Of a stretch of DNA of 64,000 nucleotides, positions 20,428 through 29,902 are shown piece by piece. Both the position numbers and the translations under genes were made by a program. How positions within the stretch are numbered: position 1 is the stretch's first letter; the number at the start of each line of letters is the position of its first letter. The stretch lies in contig JAFDGR010000004.1 of the NCBI GenBank assembly GCA_019309145.1, forward strand, positions 1 to 64,000. The letters run 5' to 3'. The notes beneath the pieces are model-generated. The model was not told where the DNA came from. It ran no database searches and was given only the letters and a program-made list of their open reading frames with translations. Origin of the DNA: Deltaproteobacteria bacterium. GTDB taxonomy: Bacteria; Desulfobacterota; DSM-4660; Desulfatiglandales; Desulfatiglandaceae.

Positions 20428-21054
20428 ATGAAAGAACCACAGGGAGCTGAAGAATTTATTGCGCAGCAGAAGGCAATACTGGCAGAGAATTCCGAGTGTG
20501 CCAGTTCGAGCTACAACCTTGGGGTCGGCCTGATGGGCCAGGGAAAGCTGGACGAGGCAATAGAGGCGTTCAACGAGGCCATCAGGAACAGCGGCCGGAT
20601 GTTTGAGGGATATGTAAATCTTGGGTATATCTATTTCAAGAAAGGGGATCTCGAGCAGGTCATCGAGGTCAACAAAAAGGCCATCGAGATAGAACCACGG
20701 TATGCCAGAGGATATGCCAACCTGGGATTCGCCTACCTGCAGCTTGCAAGGACTGAAGAGGCTATTGAGGCCCTTGAAAAGGCCATTGCATTGAACCCGG
20801 ATATTGTGCAGGCCTGGAGCAACCTGGTAAACGCCCACCTCCAGAAGGGCGATGTGTCCAAGGCCATCGAGACAGGCGAGAAACTCGTTGAGAAGGCCCC
20901 GGATTTTGCCCTTGGCCAGAACAATCTCGCCTTTGCGTACTATAGCAATGAAGAATATGAAAAGGCGATCGCCCACTTGGACAAGGCTGTTTCCCTTGGA
21001 TTCCAGGTCCATCCTGAATTCCTGGAAAAACTGGAGCCTCATCGCACGAAATGA
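20428..21054 (+). CDS. Tetratricopeptide-repeat protein
   Basis: Several TPRs, e.g. NLGFAYLQLARTEEAIEALEKAIALNPD. Confidence 0.85.
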   Translation: MKEPQGAEEFIAQQKAILAENSECASSSYNLGVGLMGQGKLDEAIEAFNEAIRNSGRMFEGYVNLGYIYFKKGDLEQVIEVNKKAIEIEPRYARGYANLGFAYLQLARTEEAIEALEKAIALNPDIVQAWSNLVNAHLQKGDVSKAIETGEKLVEKAPDFALGQNNLAFAYYSNEEYEKAIAHLDKAVSLGFQVHPEFLEKLEPHRTK

Positions 21055-21690
21055 TGGTCACACCTCTTTTCGAGAAATACGAGGTTCTGGTTGCGACGGC
21101 GGATCTCGCATTCAGAGAAATGCGCAGTCAATATCCTTCCTGCGTCAAGTGCGAACCTCTGTGTTCTGATTGCTGTCATGCTGTGTTCGGCCTGTTCCTG
21201 ATCGAAGCGGCCTATCTGAGATCCCAATTCGAGATCCCAATTCGAAAAGCTTGACAGGAAAGAGAGACGCCAGGCCGTTTCCAGGGCCGCCAGGGCTGAA
21301 AAGGAAATGGGAAGAATGGTAAGCACGGCGCAAAAAGGGGGAGAACCCCAGGGTTCCTATTCCCTTGAAAAAGCGCGTGTCCGGTGTCCGCTCCTGAATG
21401 AGGTCGATGCGTGTGTGCTTTATCAATACCGCCCCATCACCTGCCGGGTGTATGGCATTCCAACTGCGATTCAGGGAAAGGCCCATGTTTGCTGGAAGGC
21501 GAAGTTTGAAAAGGAAAAAGCATATCCCGCGTTTAATCTCGACGAGGTAAACAGGAAACTTTACTATTTATCCAGGGAGTTCCTGCAGGGGATGGGGGGA
21601 AGCGATCCATCAAAGGCAACTTTTCTGGTCAGTGTTTCCAAGGTTATTGCGACCAGGACACCCGATTTGATAAGGGAAATTTTTCTGTAA
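21051..21690 (+). pseudogene. YkgJ-like CxxC cluster-binding protein, frameshifted by a 13-bp tandem duplication
   Basis: CVKCEPLCSDCCHAVFGLF.. then frame loss at GAGATCCCAATTC x2 (21218-21243); the 3' part resumes in the other frame with CPLL..CVLYQYRPITCRVYG. Confidence 0.75.
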
Positions 21691-22816
21691 TAGAAGAGAG
21701 TTCTTCCACGTGACCCGGCAGATGTTCTATGATGAGCCCCAGTTCTTCCGGGTCTCCCTCCCGGTAGATTTCCACGAGTGGTTCGAAGGCGGCAATCAGT
21801 TCTGCCGGGGAAAAGGAGGTGAGGAGAGCAAGAAAATCCCGGGCAACGGTTTCCGTGAAATACCCTTCATCGGTCATCGTCTCGATTGCCGAGAAAAAAC
21901 CCTCCGTCACCGCCGGCAGGATATTCCCTTCAATCCAGGTCACCTGTCCCTCCCCGTCGAGCCGGTCAAGCCGCATTCTCAGCCCCATATCAAGAAAGAA
22001 AAAGAGGAGATTCCCTAGTATCTTTTTCGGACCCTGCCCGGGGAGCCTGAGCAATGGTTCATATCCCCGGGCAGTGGTGAGTCTGGCAGTGGGTGCATCT
22101 GCCAGGTTCCCGATGACGAAATCGCCTGCAGCGTGATGCCACGGACGAACCTGGCGTGAAGTCTCAGGGTCATAGAGGAGGGTCAGGATCCGGGCGGCCT
22201 GCCGGAAGAGTTGAAAAAAGAGTTTCTCCGAAGCAGTGTAATACCCCTTTTCCTGGTCCCAAACGCGGAGGCACTGTTTGCCTGTGCCATCCCGGGAAAC
22301 ATGCCACTCATGATACCCTTCCAGCCATTCTTCGAGCAGGAAGGAAAGGCTTTCCGTTTGCCTGCCGTGGACAATATCCTGGTTTCCCTTGCAATAGGCG
22401 TTTGGAAGGCCGCAGGATGGATGCATTTTGTTTAGGAAGGTCAGGGTGTTATATTCCCGTTCCAATGCCTCCCTGCTCTTTTCGGTCATGGCCGCGACCA
22501 GGGAAAATTTGGCGGAAACGCTCTTTCCTTCAATTTCAACACTGGCCACATGGTACAGTGCCCCCTGTTTCTCACTGCGTATCAGAAGCTTCCTGATCCG
22601 TTCCTCGGGGGAACGCTTTTCCTCCCGGGGTTGGAGTGTGTTCAGGAAAGATTCAAGGTTATGCTCAAGCAGGAATGCCTGTGCGGCATTGAAATAATCC
22701 CCGAGTTTGAGAAACGGGTGTTGCATTGAAGGGAAGAGGAACAAAGGCTTTTCAAGGTCTTTCGGGGTGAGAAAAATGTCCCCGTCCGGCGAAGAAAAAA
22801 GGAAAAGGATGTTCAT
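21644..22816 (-). CDS. Conserved hypothetical, possible divergent kinase/phosphotransferase fold
   Basis: VSAKFSLVAAM..EREYNTLTFL; WHHAAGDFVIGNL; FFFLDMGLRMRLDRLDG resemble kinase/APH motifs. Confidence 0.6.
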   Translation of the reverse strand: MNILFLFSSPDGDIFLTPKDLEKPLFLFPSMQHPFLKLGDYFNAAQAFLLEHNLESFLNTLQPREEKRSPEERIRKLLIRSEKQGALYHVASVEIEGKSVSAKFSLVAAMTEKSREALEREYNTLTFLNKMHPSCGLPNAYCKGNQDIVHGRQTESLSFLLEEWLEGYHEWHVSRDGTGKQCLRVWDQEKGYYTASEKLFFQLFRQAARILTLLYDPETSRQVRPWHHAAGDFVIGNLADAPTARLTTARGYEPLLRLPGQGPKKILGNLLFFFLDMGLRMRLDRLDGEGQVTWIEGNILPAVTEGFFSAIETMTDEGYFTETVARDFLALLTSFSPAELIAAFEPLVEIYREGDPEELGLIIEHLPGHVEELSSITEKFPLSNRVSWSQ

Positions 22817-23907
22817 AACCGTGCGTAGGCCTCGGCAGCAACCTGTGCCACCGTCTTTTTTTCAAGAACACCGTGTTCGTATATTTCTATCCGGGTTGTT
22901 TCGGCCCGAAGCCCTTCCAGGTCTTTCTTTATTTCAGTTGCGCCGAGGTTGCCGAGAAGGCGGGCGGCATACCCTCTTACCGCAGGGTCCTGGTCTTTCA
23001 GGTAGGGAATGAAGTGAAGGGTATACTTTCGCAACAGATCAGGCCGTTCCCCGGCAATGGATCCGAGGGTACGAAGGGTTATGGCTCTCCTGGTTTCATC
23101 GCCGAGAAACTGGTAAAGCTCAGGGATATATCCGGCGAAAAGGTCTATCTTGTGGCGTATGATTTCTCCGATGGCCTCGAATGCTCCCCAACTGGATGCG
23201 GCGGTATCGGAAATGGCGGTGAAGAGGCGCTGGAGGAGTTTGGAAATGCTGGCGGGCTTGTCCACGGCGATCCTGGCGGCTACACACCCGAGCGCTTCTG
23301 CTGCGCGGTGCCGGAACTGCGGGTCCGCTGAATAGAGGAGTCGCATCAGGTTTCTCTCCATCTTCCTGTCTGTTTCTGCAGCCTCAATCAATGGGTCCAG
23401 CCGGTAAGACCTGACCAGCGCTTCCACTTCCTCTTTTGTGAAGGACTTTCCTTTGACCGGTGGCCTCTTTTTCCCTGGAACGGGCTTGGCGGTTTCCAGT
23501 TTTTTCCTGACCCCATCCGCGGTGACTTCCAGCACATCCTCGTGAAATCGCACGAAGAAAAGGGCACCGGAAATCCTTCTGCCTTCGAAGACACCACCCG
23601 GGACAATAAGGTGATTCACATAATCGTAATTGTCGATTTGCTCTTCCTGGTAATCTTCATCCGGTGCCAGGTTCCAGGCCAGATCCCAGTCCATGTTGCA
23701 TCCGAACACCAGTGCTTCTATCTGGGCCGAACCCAGGTTGTGGCCGGTGACGTCGCAGGCATAAACAGCCCCGCAAGAACAGGCTCCTACCGGCATCTCG
23801 CCGGGTCGGCGGAGGTTCAGTTCTTTGGGCTTTTCTATCATCATCCCACAGAAGGGGCACGTGGGCCTCTTTATGAAGTCTCTCCCGAGGAGTTTATTCT
23901 CACGCAT
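22813..23907 (-). CDS. HEAT-repeat-containing conserved protein with N-terminal zinc-ribbon-like Cys cluster
   Basis: CPFCGMMIEKP..CSCGAVYACDVTG; C-terminal HEAT-like helices; overlaps next gene by 4 nt. Confidence 0.65.
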   Translation of the reverse strand: MRENKLLGRDFIKRPTCPFCGMMIEKPKELNLRRPGEMPVGACSCGAVYACDVTGHNLGSAQIEALVFGCNMDWDLAWNLAPDEDYQEEQIDNYDYVNHLIVPGGVFEGRRISGALFFVRFHEDVLEVTADGVRKKLETAKPVPGKKRPPVKGKSFTKEEVEALVRSYRLDPLIEAAETDRKMERNLMRLLYSADPQFRHRAAEALGCVAARIAVDKPASISKLLQRLFTAISDTAASSWGAFEAIGEIIRHKIDLFAGYIPELYQFLGDETRRAITLRTLGSIAGERPDLLRKYTLHFIPYLKDQDPAVRGYAARLLGNLGATEIKKDLEGLRAETTRIEIYEHGVLEKKTVAQVAAEAYARL

Positions 23908-23930
23908 ACATGTCTTCCATGGTTTCCGCT

Positions 23931-24167
23931 TCAGGTCCGGACTTTCAGGTCCAGGTCCCGCGAATCTTCATCGTATTCGAATGCAGTGATCTCGAAATCG
24001 GAGCGGGTTTCCCGGAAGTAGATGAGCCAGTTGCTGTATCGGGGACCGGCGAACGCGCAATTGAGCGTCCCGATTCGCGCGTTCAGTTTTTTCAGTTTCG
24101 GGACCACTTCCTCTGAGAACGCGGTCATGATCTGGAATTTTTCGTCTTCTGTCAGTTCTTCTGTCAT
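23931..24167 (-). CDS. Small conserved hypothetical protein
   Basis: MTEELTEDEKFQIMTAFSEEVVPKLKKLNARIG; in line with flanking minus-strand genes. Confidence 0.5.
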   Translation of the reverse strand: MTEELTEDEKFQIMTAFSEEVVPKLKKLNARIGTLNCAFAGPRYSNWLIYFRETRSDFEITAFEYDEDSRDLDLKVRT

Positions 24168-24222
24168 GGCTAATCCGATCAAACGCAAGCGCCATTGATG
24201 ATCTGCGTTGAACCCTGTTTTT

Positions 24223-24468
24223 CTACTTGCTTGGACCGGGGAGATCAAGGGTCATGCACTGGCTGGAAGGGCCACACGACTTGGCGGTGATCTTCGGCTG
24301 GTTCCCGCCGGGGCCGGCACCAATGGTATAGTTTGTTCGGCTCACGACTCGTTCAAAGGAATCCGATTGGCATGCAGGGCAGGTTATCTCTTCTTCCTCC
24401 CCGGCACTCGTGAACAGTTTCTCAAAAATGTTGCCGCATTTCAGGCATCTGAACTCAAATATGGGCAT
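24223..24468 (-). CDS. FmdB-family zinc-ribbon protein
   Basis: MPIFEFRCLKCGNIFEKLF..ITCPACQSDSFERV. Confidence 0.88.
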   Translation of the reverse strand: MPIFEFRCLKCGNIFEKLFTSAGEEEEITCPACQSDSFERVVSRTNYTIGAGPGGNQPKITAKSCGPSSQCMTLDLPGPSK

Positions 24469-24521
24469 TGCAATGCTCCTTGGTTTGGAAATATAATACA
24501 ACAACTACTCAGGTTGACTGG

Positions 24522-24580
24522 TTCACGGTTCACAGTTGGCTTTTTGCTCGCCAACCTTGAACTGTGAACCACGGAACTTT
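24522..24580. repeat. Imperfect inverted repeat of GGTTCAC type
   Basis: GGTTCACGGTTCACAGTTGGC vs reverse complement GGTTCACAGTTCAAGGTTGGC (18/21 by eye), between divergent genes. Confidence 0.6.
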
Positions 24581-24626
24581 GAACCTCAATAATTTAATAT
24601 ATAGCCATATATGGGGACAAAGTCAA

Positions 24627-25487
24627 ATGACGATTCTCTCGTTTCATCCCTGTTTCGGGGCAGACAAACAGATAATCCTCGGCGCCAGGTCTCTCAGCCG
24701 GGAAGACCGAATGTCCATTGACCGGGCAGACGCTATTCTGCTGCCCCAGGGGTGTTCCGAGGAACTCTACCATGCCTGCGCTCAGTCAGGGGCGCCCGTT
24801 TTCCCGGAATATGGGGTCCGGTTTCAATATCCGGGAAAAACCGGCCAGGCGCAACTTTTCCGGGAATTGTTACTCCCCCATCCCGAAACATATTGCTGGA
24901 AGAATGTCGCTGACTTCAGGTTGTTTTTGGAAAAGAGAGCATCCCCATCCCACAGGTTTCCTTTTTTTGTCAAAATCGACGGGGCCCATGAAGGGGAGGG
25001 AGTGTTTTTCATTGAAGACGAAACTCACCTTCAGGATGTTCTTGGGCAATTGAAGCAAAGGGAGGCGTCAGGTACTTCCGGTTTTCTGACGCAGGCTGCT
25101 GTGCCCACTCGTGGAAACGTCCTTCGCGCAGTGATTATCGGGAATGACATTTTTTCGTTTTGGAAACGGCCGTCCGAAAAGGGCGGGATGATCACCAACA
25201 TTAGCAAAGGAGGCCTTCTCGACAGGAAATGGCGGCCCGATCTCCAGGAAAAGGCGGTCGTGGAGACAAGGAATGTATCCCGGAAGACGGGACTCAACCT
25301 GGCAGCCATCGATTTTGCCGTGGCGGTGGACGAATCGGATCCGCGACCGCTCTTTCTTGAGATCAATTACTTTTTTGCGCGCAGGGGCCTGGGAGGAACA
25401 ATGCCCTATTACCGGTACCTTTATCGTGCCATACGGGAATGGCTTGCGCAGAAGAATCTTGACCCTGATCGGATCGTCCTCTATTGA
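24627..25487 (+). CDS. ATP-grasp family protein (RimK-like)
   Basis: FFVKIDGAHEGEGVFFIEDE; RPLFLEINYFF metal-binding E/N motif; start ATG 24627. Confidence 0.7.
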   Translation: MTILSFHPCFGADKQIILGARSLSREDRMSIDRADAILLPQGCSEELYHACAQSGAPVFPEYGVRFQYPGKTGQAQLFRELLLPHPETYCWKNVADFRLFLEKRASPSHRFPFFVKIDGAHEGEGVFFIEDETHLQDVLGQLKQREASGTSGFLTQAAVPTRGNVLRAVIIGNDIFSFWKRPSEKGGMITNISKGGLLDRKWRPDLQEKAVVETRNVSRKTGLNLAAIDFAVAVDESDPRPLFLEINYFFARRGLGGTMPYYRYLYRAIREWLAQKNLDPDRIVLY

Positions 25488-25490
25488 ACC

Positions 25491-25883
25491 CTACTGAATT
25501 TTTAGAGCAACCTTCCTGCTCCGGGGGCCGTCAAACTCGCAGAAAAAGATCTTCTGCCAGGTGCCGAGAACCAGCCGGCCGTTCTCAATGAGGACGAGTA
25601 CCGAACTGCCCATGAGGGATGCCTTTATGTGACTGTCGGCGTTCCCTTCGAGATGACGGTAGCCGGCCCCCGCGGGAACAAGCTCGTTTAATTTCGTCAG
25701 GATGTCCTTGCAGACCGCAGGATCTGCGCCTTCATTGATAGTAATACCGGCGGTGGTATGGGGCACATAGACAACGCACATGCCGTCTTGCGTGCCCATT
25801 TTTGATACCTCTTCCTGGACTTTCGCCGTTATGTCGATCATTTCGATCCTGGTTCCTGTCTTCACCGATACAGAGATAGGCAT
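25491..25883 (-). CDS. YjbQ/UPF0047 family protein
   Basis: [40 protein letters not shown]. Confidence 0.92.
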   Translation of the reverse strand: MPISVSVKTGTRIEMIDITAKVQEEVSKMGTQDGMCVVYVPHTTAGITINEGADPAVCKDILTKLNELVPAGAGYRHLEGNADSHIKASLMGSSVLVLIENGRLVLGTWQKIFFCEFDGPRSRKVALKIQ

Positions 25884-25969
25884 CGTGACCTCCTTTGAAT
25901 CAACTCATCAGCGGAACTCGTGACATGAAGAAGCTCTCCGAGAGGGAGGAATGCGAGGAGCTTCATCAA

Positions 25970-26148
25970 TATAAATTCGAATATCGAAGCACGAAATACG
26001 AAACAATACTCAATGACAGAAATTCAAATGACAAAAACGCCTTTCAAATCAATTTGTACCTACAATCTTCCTCGGTTTTTTATTTGGAGCATTATAACAT
26101 TCGGATTTTGAATTTGTTTCGGAATTCGATATTCGGATTTTGAATTTA
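25970..26148. repeat. AT-rich MITE-like element with inverted termini
   Basis: Left AAATTCGAATATCGAAGCACGAAATACGAAACAA; right end reverse complement AAATTCAAAATCCGAATATCGAATTCCGAAACAAATTC. Confidence 0.55.
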
Positions 26149-26231
26149 GTTTGTTTCATAATGCGCCTTGAACAGGAGGCCTCATCAATGCTCAATCCGA
26201 TGTTGGGGGGCATTATTTGCGGGCCACTCTT

Positions 26232-27425
26232 TCAAGGCTGGATAATCAGGGGTGACTCATCCTTCAAAGGCTCGGCCTCTCCCTGCGCTTCGTCCCTGAG
26301 TTCTTCGTAATGGGCGATGGTTTTTTCCAGGAGAAATGCAAGAACCGGGCTCATGCCCTGCAAGGCGTCTCCTTCAAGCCCCCGGCAAGCTGCTGAAAGG
26401 GCCAGGATGGCGTAATCTGTTTCATCCCGTTTGTGGAACACATAAGCCATCTCTTCCAGCCGATGTTTCAAGATCGTCAACCTTGCATCCGGGAAGTGCT
26501 CTTCAGCCCATTTTTTCTTGATGCCCTGGATCCGTTCCTCCTGCTGCGCTTCTGAGAGCAAAAGAGGGCCTTCCTCAAGGTTCTCCAATGCAAGCAAGAG
26601 AGGTTCCATTTCGGCAGGGTCGATGAACCATGTTTCCATGGCGGGATGTGAGAATAATTTCTCGAGCTGTGAGGGGGTGAGAACCTCAGGGGAATCAGGA
26701 AAATCAGGCAGAATATCGTAGATTGGCCGTCGTTCCAGGACGTTCCAGCGGGAAAGCATCAAGGACCTGAACGAAAGATAATCCTCGGGCACCTGGAGGG
26801 AGCCTCCCAGGGATTTTTCATAGGCATCTTCCGTCACCGTGAGGGCGTGGGAAATGGATGCGGGCACGTTTACTCCCATTTCTTCCTGGACAGCGGTTTT
26901 CAATTCTTTCATTCTTTTTTTGCTGTAGGAGGCCGCATGGAATTCAATGATCCCGGATTCATCATTCACCAGGCCGATTCCTATGTCGTACCCGGAAGGT
27001 ATTCTGGGGAGTGACAGGTACACCCCCCGGGAACCGTGGCCGTCAATCAGTCCGAGAAACGCCTCTGCTTCGTCTCTGATTTTCGTTCCCTGAGAAAAAG
27101 AAGGACCGGGGCTTTCAAGAGTGAAAGAGGGCACGTCGAAGCCGTTCTGTCTGAGCTTGAAGGCGGTACGCCGGATTGCCTTCCGGACCGTGTTTTGATC
27201 GTAGGCGTTGTGGAGGGATCGAAGGAGATCAACGCTTCGCTTGTCATCGATGGGGAGGCGTTCCGCAAGGGCAAGGGCAAGCGCTGGTGTTGAAATCCGG
27301 GGAAGTATTTGTTCGGGAGATTCGTGTTTGCACTTTTCGAGGAGTGCATCAAGAAGCGCCTTGTCTTCAGGGGGCATCGGTATGGACGGACCCGATTTTT
27401 TCTTTTTCCTCTTTTTTTGCCGCAT
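26232..27425 (-). CDS. Conserved hypothetical protein (397 aa)
   Basis: Long ORF, 2-bp gap to pyrR, same strand. Confidence 0.6.
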   Translation of the reverse strand: MRQKKRKKKKSGPSIPMPPEDKALLDALLEKCKHESPEQILPRISTPALALALAERLPIDDKRSVDLLRSLHNAYDQNTVRKAIRRTAFKLRQNGFDVPSFTLESPGPSFSQGTKIRDEAEAFLGLIDGHGSRGVYLSLPRIPSGYDIGIGLVNDESGIIEFHAASYSKKRMKELKTAVQEEMGVNVPASISHALTVTEDAYEKSLGGSLQVPEDYLSFRSLMLSRWNVLERRPIYDILPDFPDSPEVLTPSQLEKLFSHPAMETWFIDPAEMEPLLLALENLEEGPLLLSEAQQEERIQGIKKKWAEEHFPDARLTILKHRLEEMAYVFHKRDETDYAILALSAACRGLEGDALQGMSPVLAFLLEKTIAHYEELRDEAQGEAEPLKDESPLIIQP

Positions 27426-27427
27426 CC

Positions 27428-27976
27428 TCAGGCAGCCTTTTTTTGCTCAATGGCCACGTGGTCCAGGTACCCGGCTTCTTTCAGGTAGACGTTTATTGTT
27501 TGCTCAGGAGCTGTTTCCCAGGTTCCTCCGGTGTAATTGGCCGTGATGGGCAGTTCCCGGTGCTCATCTCCCCGATCCACGAGAATGGCCAGTTCGATTT
27601 TTTTGGGGCGCCCGAAATCCATGAGAGCGTCCATGGCGGCGCGCACGGTCCTGCCGGTAAAAATGACATCATCCACGAGGACGATGGCCTTGTCATCTAT
27701 GGAGAAGGGAAGTTTTGTCTTGCCGACAGACGGGGCCGGGCCAATCCGCGTCCAGTCATCCCGGTAAAGGGTGATATCCAGAATTCCGAGAGGGACATCG
27801 AAACCCTTTGATCCTCGAATGACGTCTTGAAGACGAGCTGCCAGGAACGCTCCACCAGTCCGAATTCCCACGAGAACAAGGTCTTCCAGGTTCCCATTGT
27901 TCTTGACGATCTGTTCCGCGATTTCCCGGATTTTCTCGGAGATCTCTTTCTCTTTTAAGATGACTGTTTTTCCCAT
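27428..27976 (-). CDS. pyrR: Bifunctional pyrimidine regulator / uracil phosphoribosyltransferase
   Basis: LVGIRTGGAFLAARL; VLVDDVIFTGRTVRAAMDALMDFGRP PRPP loop. Confidence 0.93.
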   Translation of the reverse strand: MGKTVILKEKEISEKIREIAEQIVKNNGNLEDLVLVGIRTGGAFLAARLQDVIRGSKGFDVPLGILDITLYRDDWTRIGPAPSVGKTKLPFSIDDKAIVLVDDVIFTGRTVRAAMDALMDFGRPKKIELAILVDRGDEHRELPITANYTGGTWETAPEQTINVYLKEAGYLDHVAIEQKKAA

Positions 27977-28178
27977 TGTCTTTTCCCAGGATCTCTTTTA
28001 TAGAAAAACTTCATTTATAGTCAATAAAAGCAGTCAAGTCAATAAAAAAGCAGACAAAAGCATTCATGCGTGATTCCCTGGTGTGCTATGATCAAATTTA
28101 TGAGGACCCAGGGTTGAAAAAATGTCTTTGCTCAGGTAATCTCGCAGAAAAAGAGGAAAAGAGACAGGAAAGTAAAAA

Positions 28179-28901
28179 ATGAAGGATCCATCCGCCAAAC
28201 ATCGTTTCCACGAACTCCAGGAACAACTTGGTTACCGGTTCAAGGACACCTCCCTGTTGCAGCAGGCATTCCAGCACGCTTCGTATGTGAACGAAAACGT
28301 TGCTGACAAACTGGAAGATAATGAACGGCTCGAATTTTTAGGAGATGCCGTGCTGGATCTCGCCATAAGCCATCTCTTGATGGATCGTTTCCCTGATGCC
28401 GACGAAGGAACCCTTTCCCGGTTCCGGTCCATGCTCGTGGATGAACAGGGCCTGTGTACTGTTGCATCTCGCTTGAGCCTCGGAGACTATGTTCTCCTGG
28501 GAAAAGGAGAAGAGCAGACCGAAGGGAGAAAGAAGCCCTCCATCCTGGCAAATACCGTGGAGGCTCTCCTCGGGGCCATGTACCTGGATGGGGGTTATGA
28601 GTCCGCTTTCCAGGTGATTCAAGGAATTTTTTCCATGCCGCTGGAACGAATCAATACCCCCGAAATGGTCCATGATTTCAAGAGCAGGCTCCAGGAGTTT
28701 ACGCAAAAAATGAACAGGATGATGCCCAGGTATCGACTGGTGGATGAAAAAGGCCCCCCCCACGACAGGCGCTTTGTGGTGGAAATAGCGTATAACGGAA
28801 GGGTCCTTGCCCGGGGTGAGGGCAGGAGTAAGAAAGAAGCGGAACAGCATGCAGCCAGGGAGGCACTTTTGTGTCTGGAGGCCGACGAAAAACGTTCATA
28901 G
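28179..28901 (+). CDS. rnc: Ribonuclease III
   Basis: NERLEFLGDAVLDLAIS signature; dsRBD at C-terminus. Confidence 0.96.
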   Translation: MKDPSAKHRFHELQEQLGYRFKDTSLLQQAFQHASYVNENVADKLEDNERLEFLGDAVLDLAISHLLMDRFPDADEGTLSRFRSMLVDEQGLCTVASRLSLGDYVLLGKGEEQTEGRKKPSILANTVEALLGAMYLDGGYESAFQVIQGIFSMPLERINTPEMVHDFKSRLQEFTQKMNRMMPRYRLVDEKGPPHDRRFVVEIAYNGRVLARGEGRSKKEAEQHAAREALLCLEADEKRS

Positions 28902-29902
28902 TCCCTGTTTTTATCCCCAATCAGGGATGTCCGCACCGGTGTGTTTTCTGTGAGCAGGAGAAAATCACCGCGCAACAGCAAGGTCCTGTGGACGCGCGTC
29001 GGGTCACCCGGATCATCGAGACGGCAATCTGTTCACGGAGATTTGATCCCGCGCACGCTGAAGTGGCTTTTTACGGGGGGACGTTTACCAATCTGAATCT
29101 CCAGGTGATGGAAGAACTCCTCGGGTCGGTTTCGCCCTTCCTCAAGAAGGGAATTTTTACGGGCATCAGGGTCTCCACGCGTCCGGATTCCCTGGATCCT
29201 GAAAAACTCGCACTCATGAAACGCAGGGGGGTCAGAACCGTGGAACTGGGTGTCCAGTCCATGGATGATCACGTGCTCGCGCTGTCGGGAAGAGGACATT
29301 CTGCACGGGATTCAGAGAAGGCTGTGGGCCTTCTGAAGAATCTTGGATTTCTGGTGGGGATCCAATTGATGCCCGGACTTCCCGGGGATTCCAGGGAAGT
29401 TTTTCTGTCCACCGTGGAGAAGGTGATCGGACTTCAACCGGCTATGGCACGGCTCTATCCTGCCCTGGTCATAAAGGGAACAGCTCTTGCCCGGATGTAT
29501 GAAAAAGGGGATTATGTGCCCCTGGGGCTTGCTGAGGCCGTGGAAATATGTGCAGAGAGCTGCAGAATGCTCGAAAAAGCCGGTATCCCTGTGATAAGAA
29601 TGGGGCTTATGTCGTCGCCAACGCTTTTGCTGCAAGGCCAGATCCTGGCAGGGCCGTGGCACACGGCCTTTGGGTTCCTGGTAAGATGCAGGATGTATCA
29701 AGAAGCTATTGCGTCACAGCTTCCTTCCCGTGGCCGCCTGGAAAAGGTCAGCATACGGGTTCGCGACAGGGATGTCCCTCTTCTGCGAGGGTACAGGAAT
29801 GAGGGGATTCAGTGGGTCTCCATGATGACCGGAGCGGAAGTCCTGGCGGTAGAAGGAGATTGCTCCCTTCCCCCGGGCAGGATAGAGGTCTTGGAAACAT
29901 GA
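28871..29902 (+). CDS. Radical SAM protein (Elp3-like)
   Basis: PNQGCPHRCVFCEQEKI CxxxCxxC; FYGGTFTNL; VELGVQSMDDHVL. Confidence 0.85.
   Translation: MSGGRRKTFIVPVFIPNQGCPHRCVFCEQEKITAQQQGPVDARRVTRIIETAICSRRFDPAHAEVAFYGGTFTNLNLQVMEELLGSVSPFLKKGIFTGIRVSTRPDSLDPEKLALMKRRGVRTVELGVQSMDDHVLALSGRGHSARDSEKAVGLLKNLGFLVGIQLMPGLPGDSREVFLSTVEKVIGLQPAMARLYPALVIKGTALARMYEKGDYVPLGLAEAVEICAESCRMLEKAGIPVIRMGLMSSPTLLLQGQILAGPWHTAFGFLVRCRMYQEAIASQLPSRGRLEKVSIRVRDRDVPLLRGYRNEGIQWVSMMTGAEVLAVEGDCSLPPGRIEVLET

Noticed and set aside
21051-21254. UGA ending the first YkgJ-like ORF considered as a selenocysteine codon
   Set aside because: The reading frame changes here; the 13-bp duplication fully explains the break and no SECIS-type arrangement is needed.
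25895-26143. 82-aa plus-strand ORF
   Set aside because: Lies in the AT-rich MITE-like repeat; no ribosome site or protein-like composition.
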